The position numbers and the translations under genes are program-made. Below the pieces are notes generated by a model. That model did not search any database, was not told the origin of the DNA, and worked only from the letters and a program-made list of their open reading frames with translations. This document shows positions 54,269-63,748 of a DNA stretch of 64,000 nucleotides, in pieces. Within the stretch, counting starts at the first letter, position 1; every line of letters begins with the position of its first letter. Source of the stretch: Bacteroidota bacterium. GTDB taxonomy: Bacteria; Bacteroidota; Ignavibacteria; UBA10030; SZUA-254. The DNA lies in contig JAGVIE010000061.1 in assembly GCA_020056225.1 (NCBI GenBank), forward strand, positions 32,848 to 96,847, given 5' to 3'.

Positions 54269-56566
54269 ATGAAAAAAATTAAATCCGTAGCGACGGTCTC
54301 CCCTCCCAACATCAAAGATTGGCATGCCATTCTTATCATTACGGCATCAGTGATTATATTCTTTCGTGATATTCTTCTAAAGAATGCCTTTTTCTGGGAA
54401 GACTTTCTGTATCAATTTTACCCGTTCAGAAATTTTGCCGCTGTCTCAATGGCACACGGTGAACTGCCCCTGTGGAATCCATACACATTCAGCGGAACAC
54501 CGTTCCAAGCCGATATCCAGTCAGCTCTTTTTTATATTCCCAATTTACTGCTCACTTTTTTTGTTGGCGGGGATCGGCTTTCATATTATTGGGTAGAATT
54601 GCTTGTAGTAGCGCACATCATCCTTGCCGGTGTGAGCATGTATTACCTTGCAAAAGATTTAGGTGTAGATCGTGTTTTTGCTCTCTGCAGCGGATTGATA
54701 TACGCACTCTCCGGGTTCATGATTACTCATGCAATTCACCTCGTCATGATCGCGCAAGTTGCGTGGCTGCCGTTGATCGTTTTACTATTTCGAAGATCAT
54801 TACGGCAGAAGTCATGGCTGTATATGATTTTTGCCGGGCTTACGCTCGGGCATGCCGTGCTGGCTGGTTTTCCGCAGCTTTCTTTGTACATCTTTTTTTT
54901 CCTTTTATTATATTTTCTTTTTGAGTTTTTCCTGCATGTCAGGACAAACGGAATAAAATCTTCTCTCCCTCTGCTTGTTCTCGCGGCAGGCATGGTAGTC
55001 ATCGCGGTTGCTTTAACTGCAATCCAACTTCTCCCGACTATCGAATTGGCGCCGCTCTCCCAGCGTGCCGAAATTATGTATGAAAAATCACAGGAAGGAA
55101 TGCTTTCCTGGCGGCAATTGGTTACATCCGTTGTACCAAAATATTTTGGATCGAGCGGAGCGCAGGGATCAAACTACTTCGGTCCGGGACAATATTGGGT
55201 ATACTGGGAAACTTGTTTTTATATCGGCATACCGGCTCTTATTTTTGTTGTGTTTTCAGTTTTACTTGTTAAACGAAACCGTTACATCCTGTTCTTCCTT
55301 TGTATAAGTATTTTCGCGCTTCTATATGCGCTGGGCGAGAATTTTATTCTCCATAAATTATTCTTCAACTTTGTGCCCGGTTTTAATAAGTTCAGAAGCA
55401 TAGGCCGCATGACTCTTCTTTTTACTTTCAGTACTGCGCTTATGGCTGGATTCGGTTTGAAAGCCATTGTGGAATTGGTGCAATCTAAAAGCAGTAAATT
55501 TACAAAGGCGCTTCTTGGCTTAGCTATATTCGGTATTTTCATTGTAATGATAGCCCAGCTTGGCATGCTTCAGCCGACGAAGGATCAGAATAGCAGCCAA
55601 ATTCATTCTATCGTGATGAGTGAAGCTGTGACCTCATTCATACTGATCATCGTAACTCTCATCGTGTTATTTCTTTTCAACAGAAGAACCGTCACCAGTG
55701 TTGTTATGATTATTCTTCTTTTTGCGATCCAATTTGTCGATATGAACATTTTTGGATTCGAGCAAAATAATGGCTCAATCAATCCCGATGAATATTATAA
55801 TCGAACAGCGCAAGTCGTTAACATCTTGAAGAAAGATGGCGATAGTGAATATTTCCGTATAAATGCAAGACTTGGCGGTGCGATGCTTCTTGACCGCAAC
55901 CAGGGAATGGTTGATCGGATCTTCATGATGGAAGGTTATACACCCCTTGCTTTACAGCGTGTTTTTCCCCCGGCTCCGGATTGGAGCGGTGTTTGTGATT
56001 TACTCAACGCAAAATATCGGATTCTTGTTGATGAAAACCAGCGCCAGATTAGTATGACTTCTGCCGCCACTTATACTCCGCGCGCATATTTCGTTTACAA
56101 CTCACAAATTATTACCGACGAGAAACAGGTAAAGACTGCCATGGAGCAAAGTAATTTCAATCCGCTTCAAACAGTCATCTTCGAAGAAGATCCCGGATTT
56201 CAAACCGGGAATCCCTCAGACAAAACACATAACAACGTCCGGATAAATTCATACAACCTCAACTCGATTTCCCTGAATGTTTCTACCACGCAGAATTCAT
56301 TCCTTGTCCTCAGCGAAATATATTATCCCGGATGGAATGCTTACGTAGACGGGCGTTCGCAAAAAGTATACAGAGCAAATTGGAGTTTGCGGGCAATTTC
56401 TATCGAAACGGGTGATCATCAGGTTGAATTGCGTTTTGAACCGAAAAGTTTCCGGCGGGGATTATGGATAACCTCGGCAACAATTGGCATATCTCTGTTG
56501 GGAATCGTATATTCATTACGTAAAAAGAAGAGAAAGAATAATCAGCACGAAAGTCAATCAGCATGA
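54269..56566 (+). CDS. YfhO-family multispan membrane protein
   Basis: The 765-residue protein has about twelve spans in residues 15-510, with the FFWEDFLYQFYPFRNF loop and PLWNPYTFSGTPFQADIQSALFYIPN, both typical of YfhO/GT-C-like proteins. A periplasmic beta-rich domain spans about 520-735 (SEIYYPGWNAYVDG), and a last span (about 738-755) precedes a Lys-rich tail. YfhO members help glycosylate lipoteichoic acids in Firmicutes; here a periplasmic glycan-transfer role is inferred from family and cluster. The stop overlaps the next start by four bases (ATGA). Confidence 0.88.
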   Translation: MKKIKSVATVSPPNIKDWHAILIITASVIIFFRDILLKNAFFWEDFLYQFYPFRNFAAVSMAHGELPLWNPYTFSGTPFQADIQSALFYIPNLLLTFFVGGDRLSYYWVELLVVAHIILAGVSMYYLAKDLGVDRVFALCSGLIYALSGFMITHAIHLVMIAQVAWLPLIVLLFRRSLRQKSWLYMIFAGLTLGHAVLAGFPQLSLYIFFFLLLYFLFEFFLHVRTNGIKSSLPLLVLAAGMVVIAVALTAIQLLPTIELAPLSQRAEIMYEKSQEGMLSWRQLVTSVVPKYFGSSGAQGSNYFGPGQYWVYWETCFYIGIPALIFVVFSVLLVKRNRYILFFLCISIFALLYALGENFILHKLFFNFVPGFNKFRSIGRMTLLFTFSTALMAGFGLKAIVELVQSKSSKFTKALLGLAIFGIFIVMIAQLGMLQPTKDQNSSQIHSIVMSEAVTSFILIIVTLIVLFLFNRRTVTSVVMIILLFAIQFVDMNIFGFEQNNGSINPDEYYNRTAQVVNILKKDGDSEYFRINARLGGAMLLDRNQGMVDRIFMMEGYTPLALQRVFPPAPDWSGVCDLLNAKYRILVDENQRQISMTSAATYTPRAYFVYNSQIITDEKQVKTAMEQSNFNPLQTVIFEEDPGFQTGNPSDKTHNNVRINSYNLNSISLNVSTTQNSFLVLSEIYYPGWNAYVDGRSQKVYRANWSLRAISIETGDHQVELRFEPKSFRRGLWITSATIGISLLGIVYSLRKKKRKNNQHESQSA

Positions 56567-57483
56567 ACTATTCAATAATAATTCCGATTTATAACGAACA
56601 GGATATTATCCCGGAATTAGTTCGCCGTGTGAAGGATGTTATCGATAAACTCGACGGACAGTCAGAGGTGATATTCGTCGATGATGGCAGCGCGGATAGC
56701 TCGTTCAGACTCTTAGAGGAAAATCACAAGAAAGATTCACGATTTAAGCTGATCGGACTTTCACGTAATTTCGGACATCAGGTTGCAATTTCAGCCGGGC
56801 TTGATTGTGCTATAGGTGATGCGGTTGTTCTGATGGACGGCGATTTGCAAGATCCGCCTGAATTACTTCAACAGATGATTACAAAATGGAGGGAAGGATA
56901 TCATGTCGTATATACCGTGAAAAAGAGTCGAAAGGAAAACGCGCTTAAACGATTTGCGTTTTCATCTTTCTATAGATTGATGCATACATTTTCATCGATC
57001 TCTATTCCGATGGAAGCTGGCAATTTTTCTCTTATGGATAAACAGGTCGTTGAAGTGATGCGGAAAATGCCGGAACGTAATCGCTATATAAGTGGAATGA
57101 GGGCATGGACGGGATTCAAACAAATCGGTGTTGAATTTGACCGCGAAGCCCGATTCGCCGGGAAACCGAAAATGTCGGTACGCAGATTAGTGGATCTTGC
57201 GATTGATGGATTGATTTCATTTTCCAACGCGCCATTGAGGTTGGCAATTTATGCAGGGGTTGCAGTTGCAGGGCTTTCATTTCTGGGGGCGGCATATGTA
57301 ATCTACGAAAAACTTTTCACTAACAAAGCTATTCTTGGCTGGGCATCGATAATCGTCGCAATTACTTTCATCGGTGGGATGGTCTTATTAACGCTGGGTG
57401 TTATAGGCGAGTACATCGGTCGCATTTATGATGAAGTAAAACACAGACCGATTTACGTTATAAAAGATAAAATCGGTTTCTGA
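56563..57483 (+). CDS. GT2 glycosyltransferase, GtrB/DPM1-like with two C-terminal spans
   Basis: The 306-residue protein has an IIIPIYNEQDIIPELVRRV start, VIFVDDGSADSS, LSRNFGHQVAISAG, and the metal-binding MDGDLQDPPE. The ISGMRAWTGFKQIGVEFDREARFAGKPKMS segment and two C-terminal spans (about 230-255 and 265-290) match GtrB-type undecaprenyl-phosphate glucosyltransferases. It overlaps the YfhO-like gene by four bases, so the polyprenyl sugar it makes is probably used by that membrane protein. Confidence 0.93.
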   Translation: MNYSIIIPIYNEQDIIPELVRRVKDVIDKLDGQSEVIFVDDGSADSSFRLLEENHKKDSRFKLIGLSRNFGHQVAISAGLDCAIGDAVVLMDGDLQDPPELLQQMITKWREGYHVVYTVKKSRKENALKRFAFSSFYRLMHTFSSISIPMEAGNFSLMDKQVVEVMRKMPERNRYISGMRAWTGFKQIGVEFDREARFAGKPKMSVRRLVDLAIDGLISFSNAPLRLAIYAGVAVAGLSFLGAAYVIYEKLFTNKAILGWASIIVAITFIGGMVLLTLGVIGEYIGRIYDEVKHRPIYVIKDKIGF

Positions 57484-57552
57484 CTAATGAACTACCGGTG
57501 CATTTCAGTTTTCTTAGATTAAATTACCCGAATAAAACGGTTTTGTTCTCCA

Positions 57553-59457
57553 TTGGTTCAACAGAATGAAAAATATCATCGAATAGTCGATTGGATAATC
57601 GTTTTTTCCTTCGGTTTATATTATACAATTTATTTAATTAGCTCGTTCTTCCCCGATTCGTTTCTTTGGGGTGTGAACCATCTCGCGTTCGTTCCATCAA
57701 TCACACGAATCAATCTTCTGCTCATGTCCTTTCTACTGGGATTGCCACTCATCTCAAAATACTACATTGGAAGTATTGAAAACGGTGGTCGACATTCTCC
57801 AATTAGCGGGCGTACATTCACTCTGATTTCAGTTTTGCTCGGAGGTATCTTTACGTTTATTTGTTATCATTACCGAATTGTTACCGATATGTACGGTGAT
57901 TCACGTTCGCTCATCGAGTACTTATCCTGGAAGAAGCTCTCCATACTCGACGTGATCAACCCGGGGAATAAAGAACCGCTCACACAAATATTTCATCAAT
58001 TCGTTGCATATGCATTTGGAGTTAATATTAAATCTGCTTATGAGATTGTTAGCTCAGTGTGCGGTGGGATTTTTCTAACACTACTCATTTTCTTCATAAG
58101 GCAGGTTAATGGATCGAAGGTGTGGAAAATTTTTATTTTTGTCTTATTTAGTACTACAGGGGCAAACCAGATCTTCTTCGGTCATGTAGAAGATTATACA
58201 CTTATTTATCTTACAATTATACTTTTTTTCATTACGGGATGGATGCTATTTAATGGAAAAAAAACATTAGGAGTTATGGTATTTATCTTCATAGTCGGGA
58301 CTCGCATTCATCTGGAAATGCTGCTGCTTTTGCCTGCACTTATTTTCGCAATCAGTCATACTGTAAGCATAAAATATCCTAAAGTCGCAGGATGGCTGAT
58401 GCCTAAAAAGATATTCGCCGTTATGATTAGTACGCTTATATGTGGAACGCTTGCCTACTTCTATTATTTCAAGGCATATCATTATGAGGGAACAGGTGTA
58501 GATGAAATATTAAGTAAAATCTTTTTGCCGATATATGATCATCTTCCCGAGCAGCATTATTATACGTTGCAATCCCTGAGTCATTTCTCCGACTTCATAC
58601 AAGAATTGCTGATGACAGTTTCTCCTGTTGCTTTCCTGATCCTTTGCCTAAGTTTCATTTTCTTCCGCCGGATAAATTGGCGAGAACCGCAAATAGTTTT
58701 CTATGCACTTGCAGTTTTTTATTTCTTACTGTTCAATTTTACTGTAAATCCCTCATTGTCAATGTCGAGAGATTGGGATTTTCTTGCTTCTGGTGCTCTC
58801 CCGGTTTTATTTTTGGCTCTTACTCTATCAAAAAAAATATTTGCAGATATTTTAAGCATTCCCCAGCAAAAGAAGATTATTGGAGCTGGACTTGCCTTGG
58901 GAATTTTTTCTTTTACATTATTTTATGTCAATTCAAATCCATCGACTGCAAGCTGGCGACTCGAAGGAATCGGTAAGTGGGCATTTAAAAGCTATTACTC
59001 GTCATCATCATATATACTTAACGTCAGTGCGAAGATGGAAGAAAACTTAGACAAACAGATTGAAAGACGCAAGAACGTGATCATTGATCTGCTCCCCTAT
59101 TCATCAAAGCCCGATCTTGAAATCGGCTTTCTGTATCATAAGTTTGGTGTTGCCCTATATGCGAACCGGCAATTTGTCGAAGCTGCAGTCAGCTTTAACA
59201 AATCGCTCGAGCAGGATCCGAAAAACGCCTCAGCAATAAAACTGCTTGCATTAATCACATTGCAGCAAAAAAATTTTTATGAAGCGGAGCGCATTTTAAT
59301 ATTTTACAACCGGAATATCAATCAGCCTGTTATAAAAGACAAGCAGGGATTAGAGCTGATTGAATATTGTAAACAGTTAAGAAATCTTGTATCTTCCAAT
59401 GGTGATTCGCTGACAATTCAGAATAAACTTGAATATGTTTTTCAGATTACGAAATAA
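57553..59457 (+). CDS. Polytopic membrane protein with C-terminal TPR segment
   Basis: The 634-residue protein has about eleven to twelve spans in residues 12-460, with GT-C-like loops (TDMYGDSRSLIEYLSW, FGHVEDYTLIYL, MSRDWDFLASGALPV). A soluble C-terminus of about 150 residues contains tetratricopeptide-like helices (LYANRQFVEAAVSFNKSLEQDPKNA). The only suitable start is TTG 57553, without a clear ribosome site, so the N-terminus is uncertain. I do not know the exact family. Its place between a polyprenyl-sugar synthase and a GT4 gene points to glycan transfer or assembly. Confidence 0.75.
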   Translation: MVQQNEKYHRIVDWIIVFSFGLYYTIYLISSFFPDSFLWGVNHLAFVPSITRINLLLMSFLLGLPLISKYYIGSIENGGRHSPISGRTFTLISVLLGGIFTFICYHYRIVTDMYGDSRSLIEYLSWKKLSILDVINPGNKEPLTQIFHQFVAYAFGVNIKSAYEIVSSVCGGIFLTLLIFFIRQVNGSKVWKIFIFVLFSTTGANQIFFGHVEDYTLIYLTIILFFITGWMLFNGKKTLGVMVFIFIVGTRIHLEMLLLLPALIFAISHTVSIKYPKVAGWLMPKKIFAVMISTLICGTLAYFYYFKAYHYEGTGVDEILSKIFLPIYDHLPEQHYYTLQSLSHFSDFIQELLMTVSPVAFLILCLSFIFFRRINWREPQIVFYALAVFYFLLFNFTVNPSLSMSRDWDFLASGALPVLFLALTLSKKIFADILSIPQQKKIIGAGLALGIFSFTLFYVNSNPSTASWRLEGIGKWAFKSYYSSSSYILNVSAKMEENLDKQIERRKNVIIDLLPYSSKPDLEIGFLYHKFGVALYANRQFVEAAVSFNKSLEQDPKNASAIKLLALITLQQKNFYEAERILIFYNRNINQPVIKDKQGLELIEYCKQLRNLVSSNGDSLTIQNKLEYVFQITK

Positions 59458-59463
59458 TATGGT

Positions 59464-60585
59464 GTGTTTGTGAATATCGTGATTGTAGGTACAGCATACC
59501 CGCTTCGCGGCGGTATCGCTCATTTTAATGCGTTACTCGCTTCTCATTTGAGAAAACACCATCACGTAGAGACGGTTACTTTTAAACGGCAATATCCTAA
59601 AATATTTTTTCCGGGAAAATCACAGAAAGAAAAAGGTGAATTGACCGGTGTACCGGCTGCGCCGCAGATTATCGATTCGATAAATCCGTTCAATTGGATT
59701 CGCGCCGCATTCATGATAAAAAAATTAAAACCCGATTTATTAATTTTTAAATACTGGCTTCCTTTTTTCGGACCATGCTTCGGAACGGTTGCGAAATTAG
59801 TCAAGAAAATTACAGGGGCTAATGTTCTCTTCATATGCGATAATATTATTCCGCATGAACGCCGGTTAGGTGATGTGTTCTTTACGAGATATGCGTTTAA
59901 ACAATCCGATTATTTTATTGTTCAATCGAATGCCGTTGAACGGGATTTACTGAAATATTTTCCCGATGCCCGATACCGTAAAGTCCCGCATCCTGTTTAT
60001 GAAAATTTCGGAGATCCAATTCCTAAACAGCAAGCGCATCACGAATTGGGCATTCAAGCAGGGAAAGTAATTTTGTATTTTGGCTACGTACGTGCATATA
60101 AGGGATTGATGATTCTGATCGAGGCAATGCAAAAACTAAGGGATGTAGTTCTTCTTGCTGTTGGTGAGTTTTATGATGATGAAACTAAGTACCGGCAAAA
60201 AGTGAAAGAACTGAACTTAGAATCTAATATTCGGTTTGTATCCGATTATGTGCCCAACGAACAGGTAGCTTTATATTTCAGCGCGGCTGATGTCGTCGTT
60301 CTTCCGTATCTTTCGGCTACGCAAAGCGGTATCGTACAAATCGCATATAATTTTAATAAGCCAGTCATCGCAACGGATGTCGGCGGTCTTGCAGAAGTTA
60401 TCGTGCACGATAAAACCGGATACATAGTTCCTCCGGATAATCCGGATAGCCTTGCTATGGCGATAGAAAAATATTATCGCGAAGAAAAAGAAGAAGAGTT
60501 TACGAACAACGTAAAGATCGAGAAGATGAAATATTCATGGGATAATCTAATCCGGAATATCGAAGAATTGTCGGAAAGAAAATGA
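59464..60585 (+). CDS. GT4-family glycosyltransferase
   Basis: The 373-residue GT-B enzyme has GTAYPLRGGIAHFNALLASHL at the acceptor side, PHERRLGDVFF, VILYFGYVRAYKGLMILIEAM and the C-terminal donor loop LPYLSATQSGIVQIAYNFNKPVIATDVGGLAEVI, in which the catalytic E-x7-E motif is altered to an SGI-type variant. Start is GTG 59464, or GTG 59470 two codons later; no ribosome site decides. It lies six bases after the upstream stop and adds a sugar to the cluster's glycan. Confidence 0.88.
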   Translation: MFVNIVIVGTAYPLRGGIAHFNALLASHLRKHHHVETVTFKRQYPKIFFPGKSQKEKGELTGVPAAPQIIDSINPFNWIRAAFMIKKLKPDLLIFKYWLPFFGPCFGTVAKLVKKITGANVLFICDNIIPHERRLGDVFFTRYAFKQSDYFIVQSNAVERDLLKYFPDARYRKVPHPVYENFGDPIPKQQAHHELGIQAGKVILYFGYVRAYKGLMILIEAMQKLRDVVLLAVGEFYDDETKYRQKVKELNLESNIRFVSDYVPNEQVALYFSAADVVVLPYLSATQSGIVQIAYNFNKPVIATDVGGLAEVIVHDKTGYIVPPDNPDSLAMAIEKYYREEKEEEFTNNVKIEKMKYSWDNLIRNIEELSERK

Positions 60586-60671
60586 TAAGAAATTTACGGT
60601 TATTGTTTGAAATGAAAATCAATGACAACATAAAATATATTTCTGCTAATCAATCAATTGAAAATTAAATC

Positions 60672-61778
60672 ATGAAAATTGCAGTTGTATTTGGAACTAG
60701 GCCCGAAGCCATTAAAATGGCGTCTATCGTAAAAGAACTTGAACGCCGCAAACTCGATCATGTCGTCATCGTTACAGCGCAACATCGCGAGATGCTGGAC
60801 CAGAAATTAGATGTTTTTAAAATCGTTCCTGCTTACGATCTTGATATCATGCAGCATAATCAGGATTTATTCCACGTGACAACCGCAGTTCTGAACGAAA
60901 TCAAGCCAGTGCTTCTTAAAGAAAAACCGGACGTATTGTTAGTGCAAGGCGATACTACGACATCCTTTGCCGCGGGGCTTGCCGCCTTTTATTTAAAGAT
61001 CCCGGTCGGGCATGTTGAAGCGGGATTGCGTACCTGGAATAAAACAAATCCATTCCCGGAAGAAGCCAACCGGCAGTTGACTACACGGCTCACAGATTTT
61101 CATTTTGCCCCTACAGAGTGGGCGAAAAAGAATTTAATAAATGAAGGTATCAAACCGGAGGATATATTTGTAACAGGCAACACAGTGATCGATGCCCTGC
61201 TGATGATTGTAGACCCGATGTATAAGTTTCAGGATGAGCCGCTGAAAAGTATCGACTTTATTAAAAGGCGCGTGATTTTGCTGACCTCGCATCGGCGGGA
61301 AAATTTCGGCGAACCGATGACCAACATCTTTTCTGCATGCCGTCATCTTGTTGAAACTAATCCTGATGTCGAATTGATTTATCCGGTGCATCCTAATCCG
61401 AATGTTCAGAAAACAGCAAACAAAATTCTCTCAGGTGTTCCGCGTGTTCATCTGATAGAACCTATGGAGTATCGCCCATTCGTTCAGTTGATGAATAAAG
61501 CGTATCTAATTCTTACGGATTCCGGCGGTGTACAGGAAGAAGCCCCCACGCTCGGTAAACCCGTGCTCGTGCTTCGGAAAACTACGGAGCGTCCAGAAGC
61601 CATCGATGCGGGTACCGCAAAATTGGTAGGAACGGATAAAGATAAGATCATCAGCACAGCACAACGATTGATTTCTGATAAGCAGGCATATCTAGAAATG
61701 TCCACAAAAGCAAATCCATATGGAGATGGGAAATCTGCTAAACGCATTATTGACATTCTGCTTGAGAAAGTAAAATAA
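60672..61778 (+). CDS. wecB: UDP-N-acetylglucosamine 2-epimerase (non-hydrolysing)
   Basis: Interconverts UDP-GlcNAc and UDP-ManNAc. The 368-residue protein opens VVFGTRPEAIKMASIV, has QHREML, VQGDTTTSF, GHVEAGLRT and FPEEANRQLT, then TSHRRENFG, YPVHPNPN and LTDSGGVQEEAPTLGKPVLVLR. These include the catalytic Asp and Glu regions and the UDP-binding loop. Length is typical. It supplies ManNAc-type precursors for the surface polysaccharide made by the surrounding genes. Confidence 0.96.
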   Translation: MKIAVVFGTRPEAIKMASIVKELERRKLDHVVIVTAQHREMLDQKLDVFKIVPAYDLDIMQHNQDLFHVTTAVLNEIKPVLLKEKPDVLLVQGDTTTSFAAGLAAFYLKIPVGHVEAGLRTWNKTNPFPEEANRQLTTRLTDFHFAPTEWAKKNLINEGIKPEDIFVTGNTVIDALLMIVDPMYKFQDEPLKSIDFIKRRVILLTSHRRENFGEPMTNIFSACRHLVETNPDVELIYPVHPNPNVQKTANKILSGVPRVHLIEPMEYRPFVQLMNKAYLILTDSGGVQEEAPTLGKPVLVLRKTTERPEAIDAGTAKLVGTDKDKIISTAQRLISDKQAYLEMSTKANPYGDGKSAKRIIDILLEKVK

Positions 61779-61780
61779 CA

Positions 61781-62617
61781 GTGGCAGCGCAACCGCTTGT
61801 TTATATCGTTGTTCTCACATGGAATGGAAAAGATGATACGCTCGAATGTCTTCGCTCACTTCGGGATGTAACGTATTCAAATTTCAAAATTTTAGTTGTC
61901 GATAATGCCTCTGCTGACGGTACTGCCGCCGCGGTAATCGAAGAATTTCCGGATGTGGAAGTCGTGATAAATAAATCCAACCTCCGCTTCGCCGGCGGCA
62001 ACAATGTTGGAATTCAAAAAGCTCTCGATCATGGAGCAAAATATATCATGCTTCTCAATAACGATACGGTCGTCGAGAAAAATTTTCTCAATAATCTTCT
62101 CGATGCCGCGGAAAAGAATTCGTTTGTCGGGATGGCGGGACCGAAAATATTTTTTCATGACGATCCGCGTCGTATTTGGTACGCGGGCGGAAAAATCGAA
62201 TGGTGGAAGGGCTGGATTTCACATGTCGGGGTGCGTCAAATAGATAACGGACAATATAATATCCAGTCTGAGACGGATTATATCACCGGCTGCTGTGTAC
62301 TTGTTAAGTCTGAGGTCATTCAGCAAATCGGAATGCTCGATGAGAGCTATTACATTTATGGAGAAGATGCGGATTGGTGTATCCGTACAGCGAGAGCGGG
62401 TTACATATTACTTTATGTGCCGGCGGCTGTTGTATGGCATAAATTATCCGTAAGCTCTGGCGGGCATCTCTCGTGGTTTAAGAATTGGAATAAACTGAAA
62501 AGTCAGATTCGTCTGCTGGCTCGTTACGCGCGTTGGTATCATTGGCTGACTATCCCATTCGGATTCGCTGCGAATTTCCTAACGAGTCTGTACCGGGTGA
62601 AAAAAATAGATAGATAA
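61781..62617 (+). CDS. GT2 glycosyltransferase (rhamnosyltransferase-like)
   Basis: The 278-residue protein starts at GTG 61781, two bases after wecB, with no better start. It shows VLTWNGKDDTLECLRSL, VVDNASADGT, NLRFAGGNNVGI, and LLNNDTVV as the DxD-like site, then ITGCCVLV and LDESYYIYGEDADWCIR. This combination is typical of WsaE/RfbN-like rhamnosyltransferase-type GT2 proteins. No membrane span is clear. It probably extends the repeat unit of the surface glycan. Confidence 0.92.
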   Translation: MAAQPLVYIVVLTWNGKDDTLECLRSLRDVTYSNFKILVVDNASADGTAAAVIEEFPDVEVVINKSNLRFAGGNNVGIQKALDHGAKYIMLLNNDTVVEKNFLNNLLDAAEKNSFVGMAGPKIFFHDDPRRIWYAGGKIEWWKGWISHVGVRQIDNGQYNIQSETDYITGCCVLVKSEVIQQIGMLDESYYIYGEDADWCIRTARAGYILLYVPAAVVWHKLSVSSGGHLSWFKNWNKLKSQIRLLARYARWYHWLTIPFGFAANFLTSLYRVKKIDR

Positions 62618-62696
62618 ACAGATTCTGCCGTTGATACACGAGGGGAAAATCGTTATATTTCCATTCGCAGAATACAAATTTTTAGTTAAGGATTGA

Positions 62697-63551
62697 ATGA
62701 TGAAATCAAATGGATATAAATATCAGGCTGACTCGAATAAAGCTGGTGAGATTAATTATCGAAAAGGAGTAGCTGAAGCTGAAGAGAATAATCCCGAGCG
62801 ATTCATGGGTTTAATGAAGCAAAGGATGGAAGAAACTCTCAATATTTTTAAAGGACTCGATCAAAAATACAAAATCGGTATCAATAATAATATGGTTTTT
62901 GGCGAATTTGGAGCTGAGCGCGCCCAGCGAGTGCTTTCCCTGATCGGCCATTATAATCTTGAGAAAGGGTACGCCTTCGATATTTCTCCCGACATGCTGA
63001 ACATCTCCAGAATTATTTCTGAAAACTGTTTCAAGGATGAATATAAAGAAAAAAAACTGCCGCACGAGAAGCTTGTACTGGTAGCAGATGATTTCCTTAA
63101 AGCGAAAGAAAATATACAGCCGCAGCAATTAGATTTTGTTTTCTGCTTCGCTACAATTCATCATTTCCCCGACCCGAGACCTGTTTTTCAAACAGTCCAC
63201 TCTTTACTGAAAGACGGCGGCTATTTTTATTTCGATAGAGAAGCTCTTAAGAGCTGGCTTGGCCTTCATGAAGTTGCGAGACTCGGAACATATCTCCGCT
63301 TTGGTAAAGTTATCGAGCGCGAGTATGGAATATTGGAAACACAATTTTCATTGAACAATTGGAAGGAAGCATTCGATCTCTTCGAAGATTGGGACATCCG
63401 TTTGAAATATCCCGCGCCGGTGCTGGAAAAATTATATAACTTCGATATTAAAAAAATTGCCGGTAACGGATTCTTCCGTTTCGCTTCACAAGTGTTTGGA
63501 GGAAGGATTTATGGGATATTGAGAAAAAACAAAAAGCTGAACAACATCTAA
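62697..63551 (+). CDS. SAM-dependent methyltransferase
   Basis: The 284-residue protein has a polar helical N-terminus (1-70), then VFGEFGAERAQRVLSLIG in the motif I position (atypical, without the GxGxG), AFDISPDML, and LDFVFCFATIHHFPDPRPV, which is the usual motif IV-V of class I methyltransferases. It may start at the first or second of two ATG codons (62697, 62700). It is the last gene of the glycan cluster and may cap or modify the sugar chain, or modify lipid; the substrate is unknown. Confidence 0.82.
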   Translation: MMKSNGYKYQADSNKAGEINYRKGVAEAEENNPERFMGLMKQRMEETLNIFKGLDQKYKIGINNNMVFGEFGAERAQRVLSLIGHYNLEKGYAFDISPDMLNISRIISENCFKDEYKEKKLPHEKLVLVADDFLKAKENIQPQQLDFVFCFATIHHFPDPRPVFQTVHSLLKDGGYFYFDREALKSWLGLHEVARLGTYLRFGKVIEREYGILETQFSLNNWKEAFDLFEDWDIRLKYPAPVLEKLYNFDIKKIAGNGFFRFASQVFGGRIYGILRKNKKLNNI

Positions 63552-63748
63552 TAAATCCGGATTGCTCAAAATTCTTAGAATATAATCGAAATAACGCATT
63601 ATATATACTTTCCAGCCGAAGTTTCGACAGGTAAAATTACCAGATAAAATGAGACGCCGCAGTTAAATATTAGTTGATATTCTGCCAAAAGTTATTTAAG
63701 TTTTAACTGGGTGTTAAGGAAGAAATATTAATAACTGGAGAGGTAACT

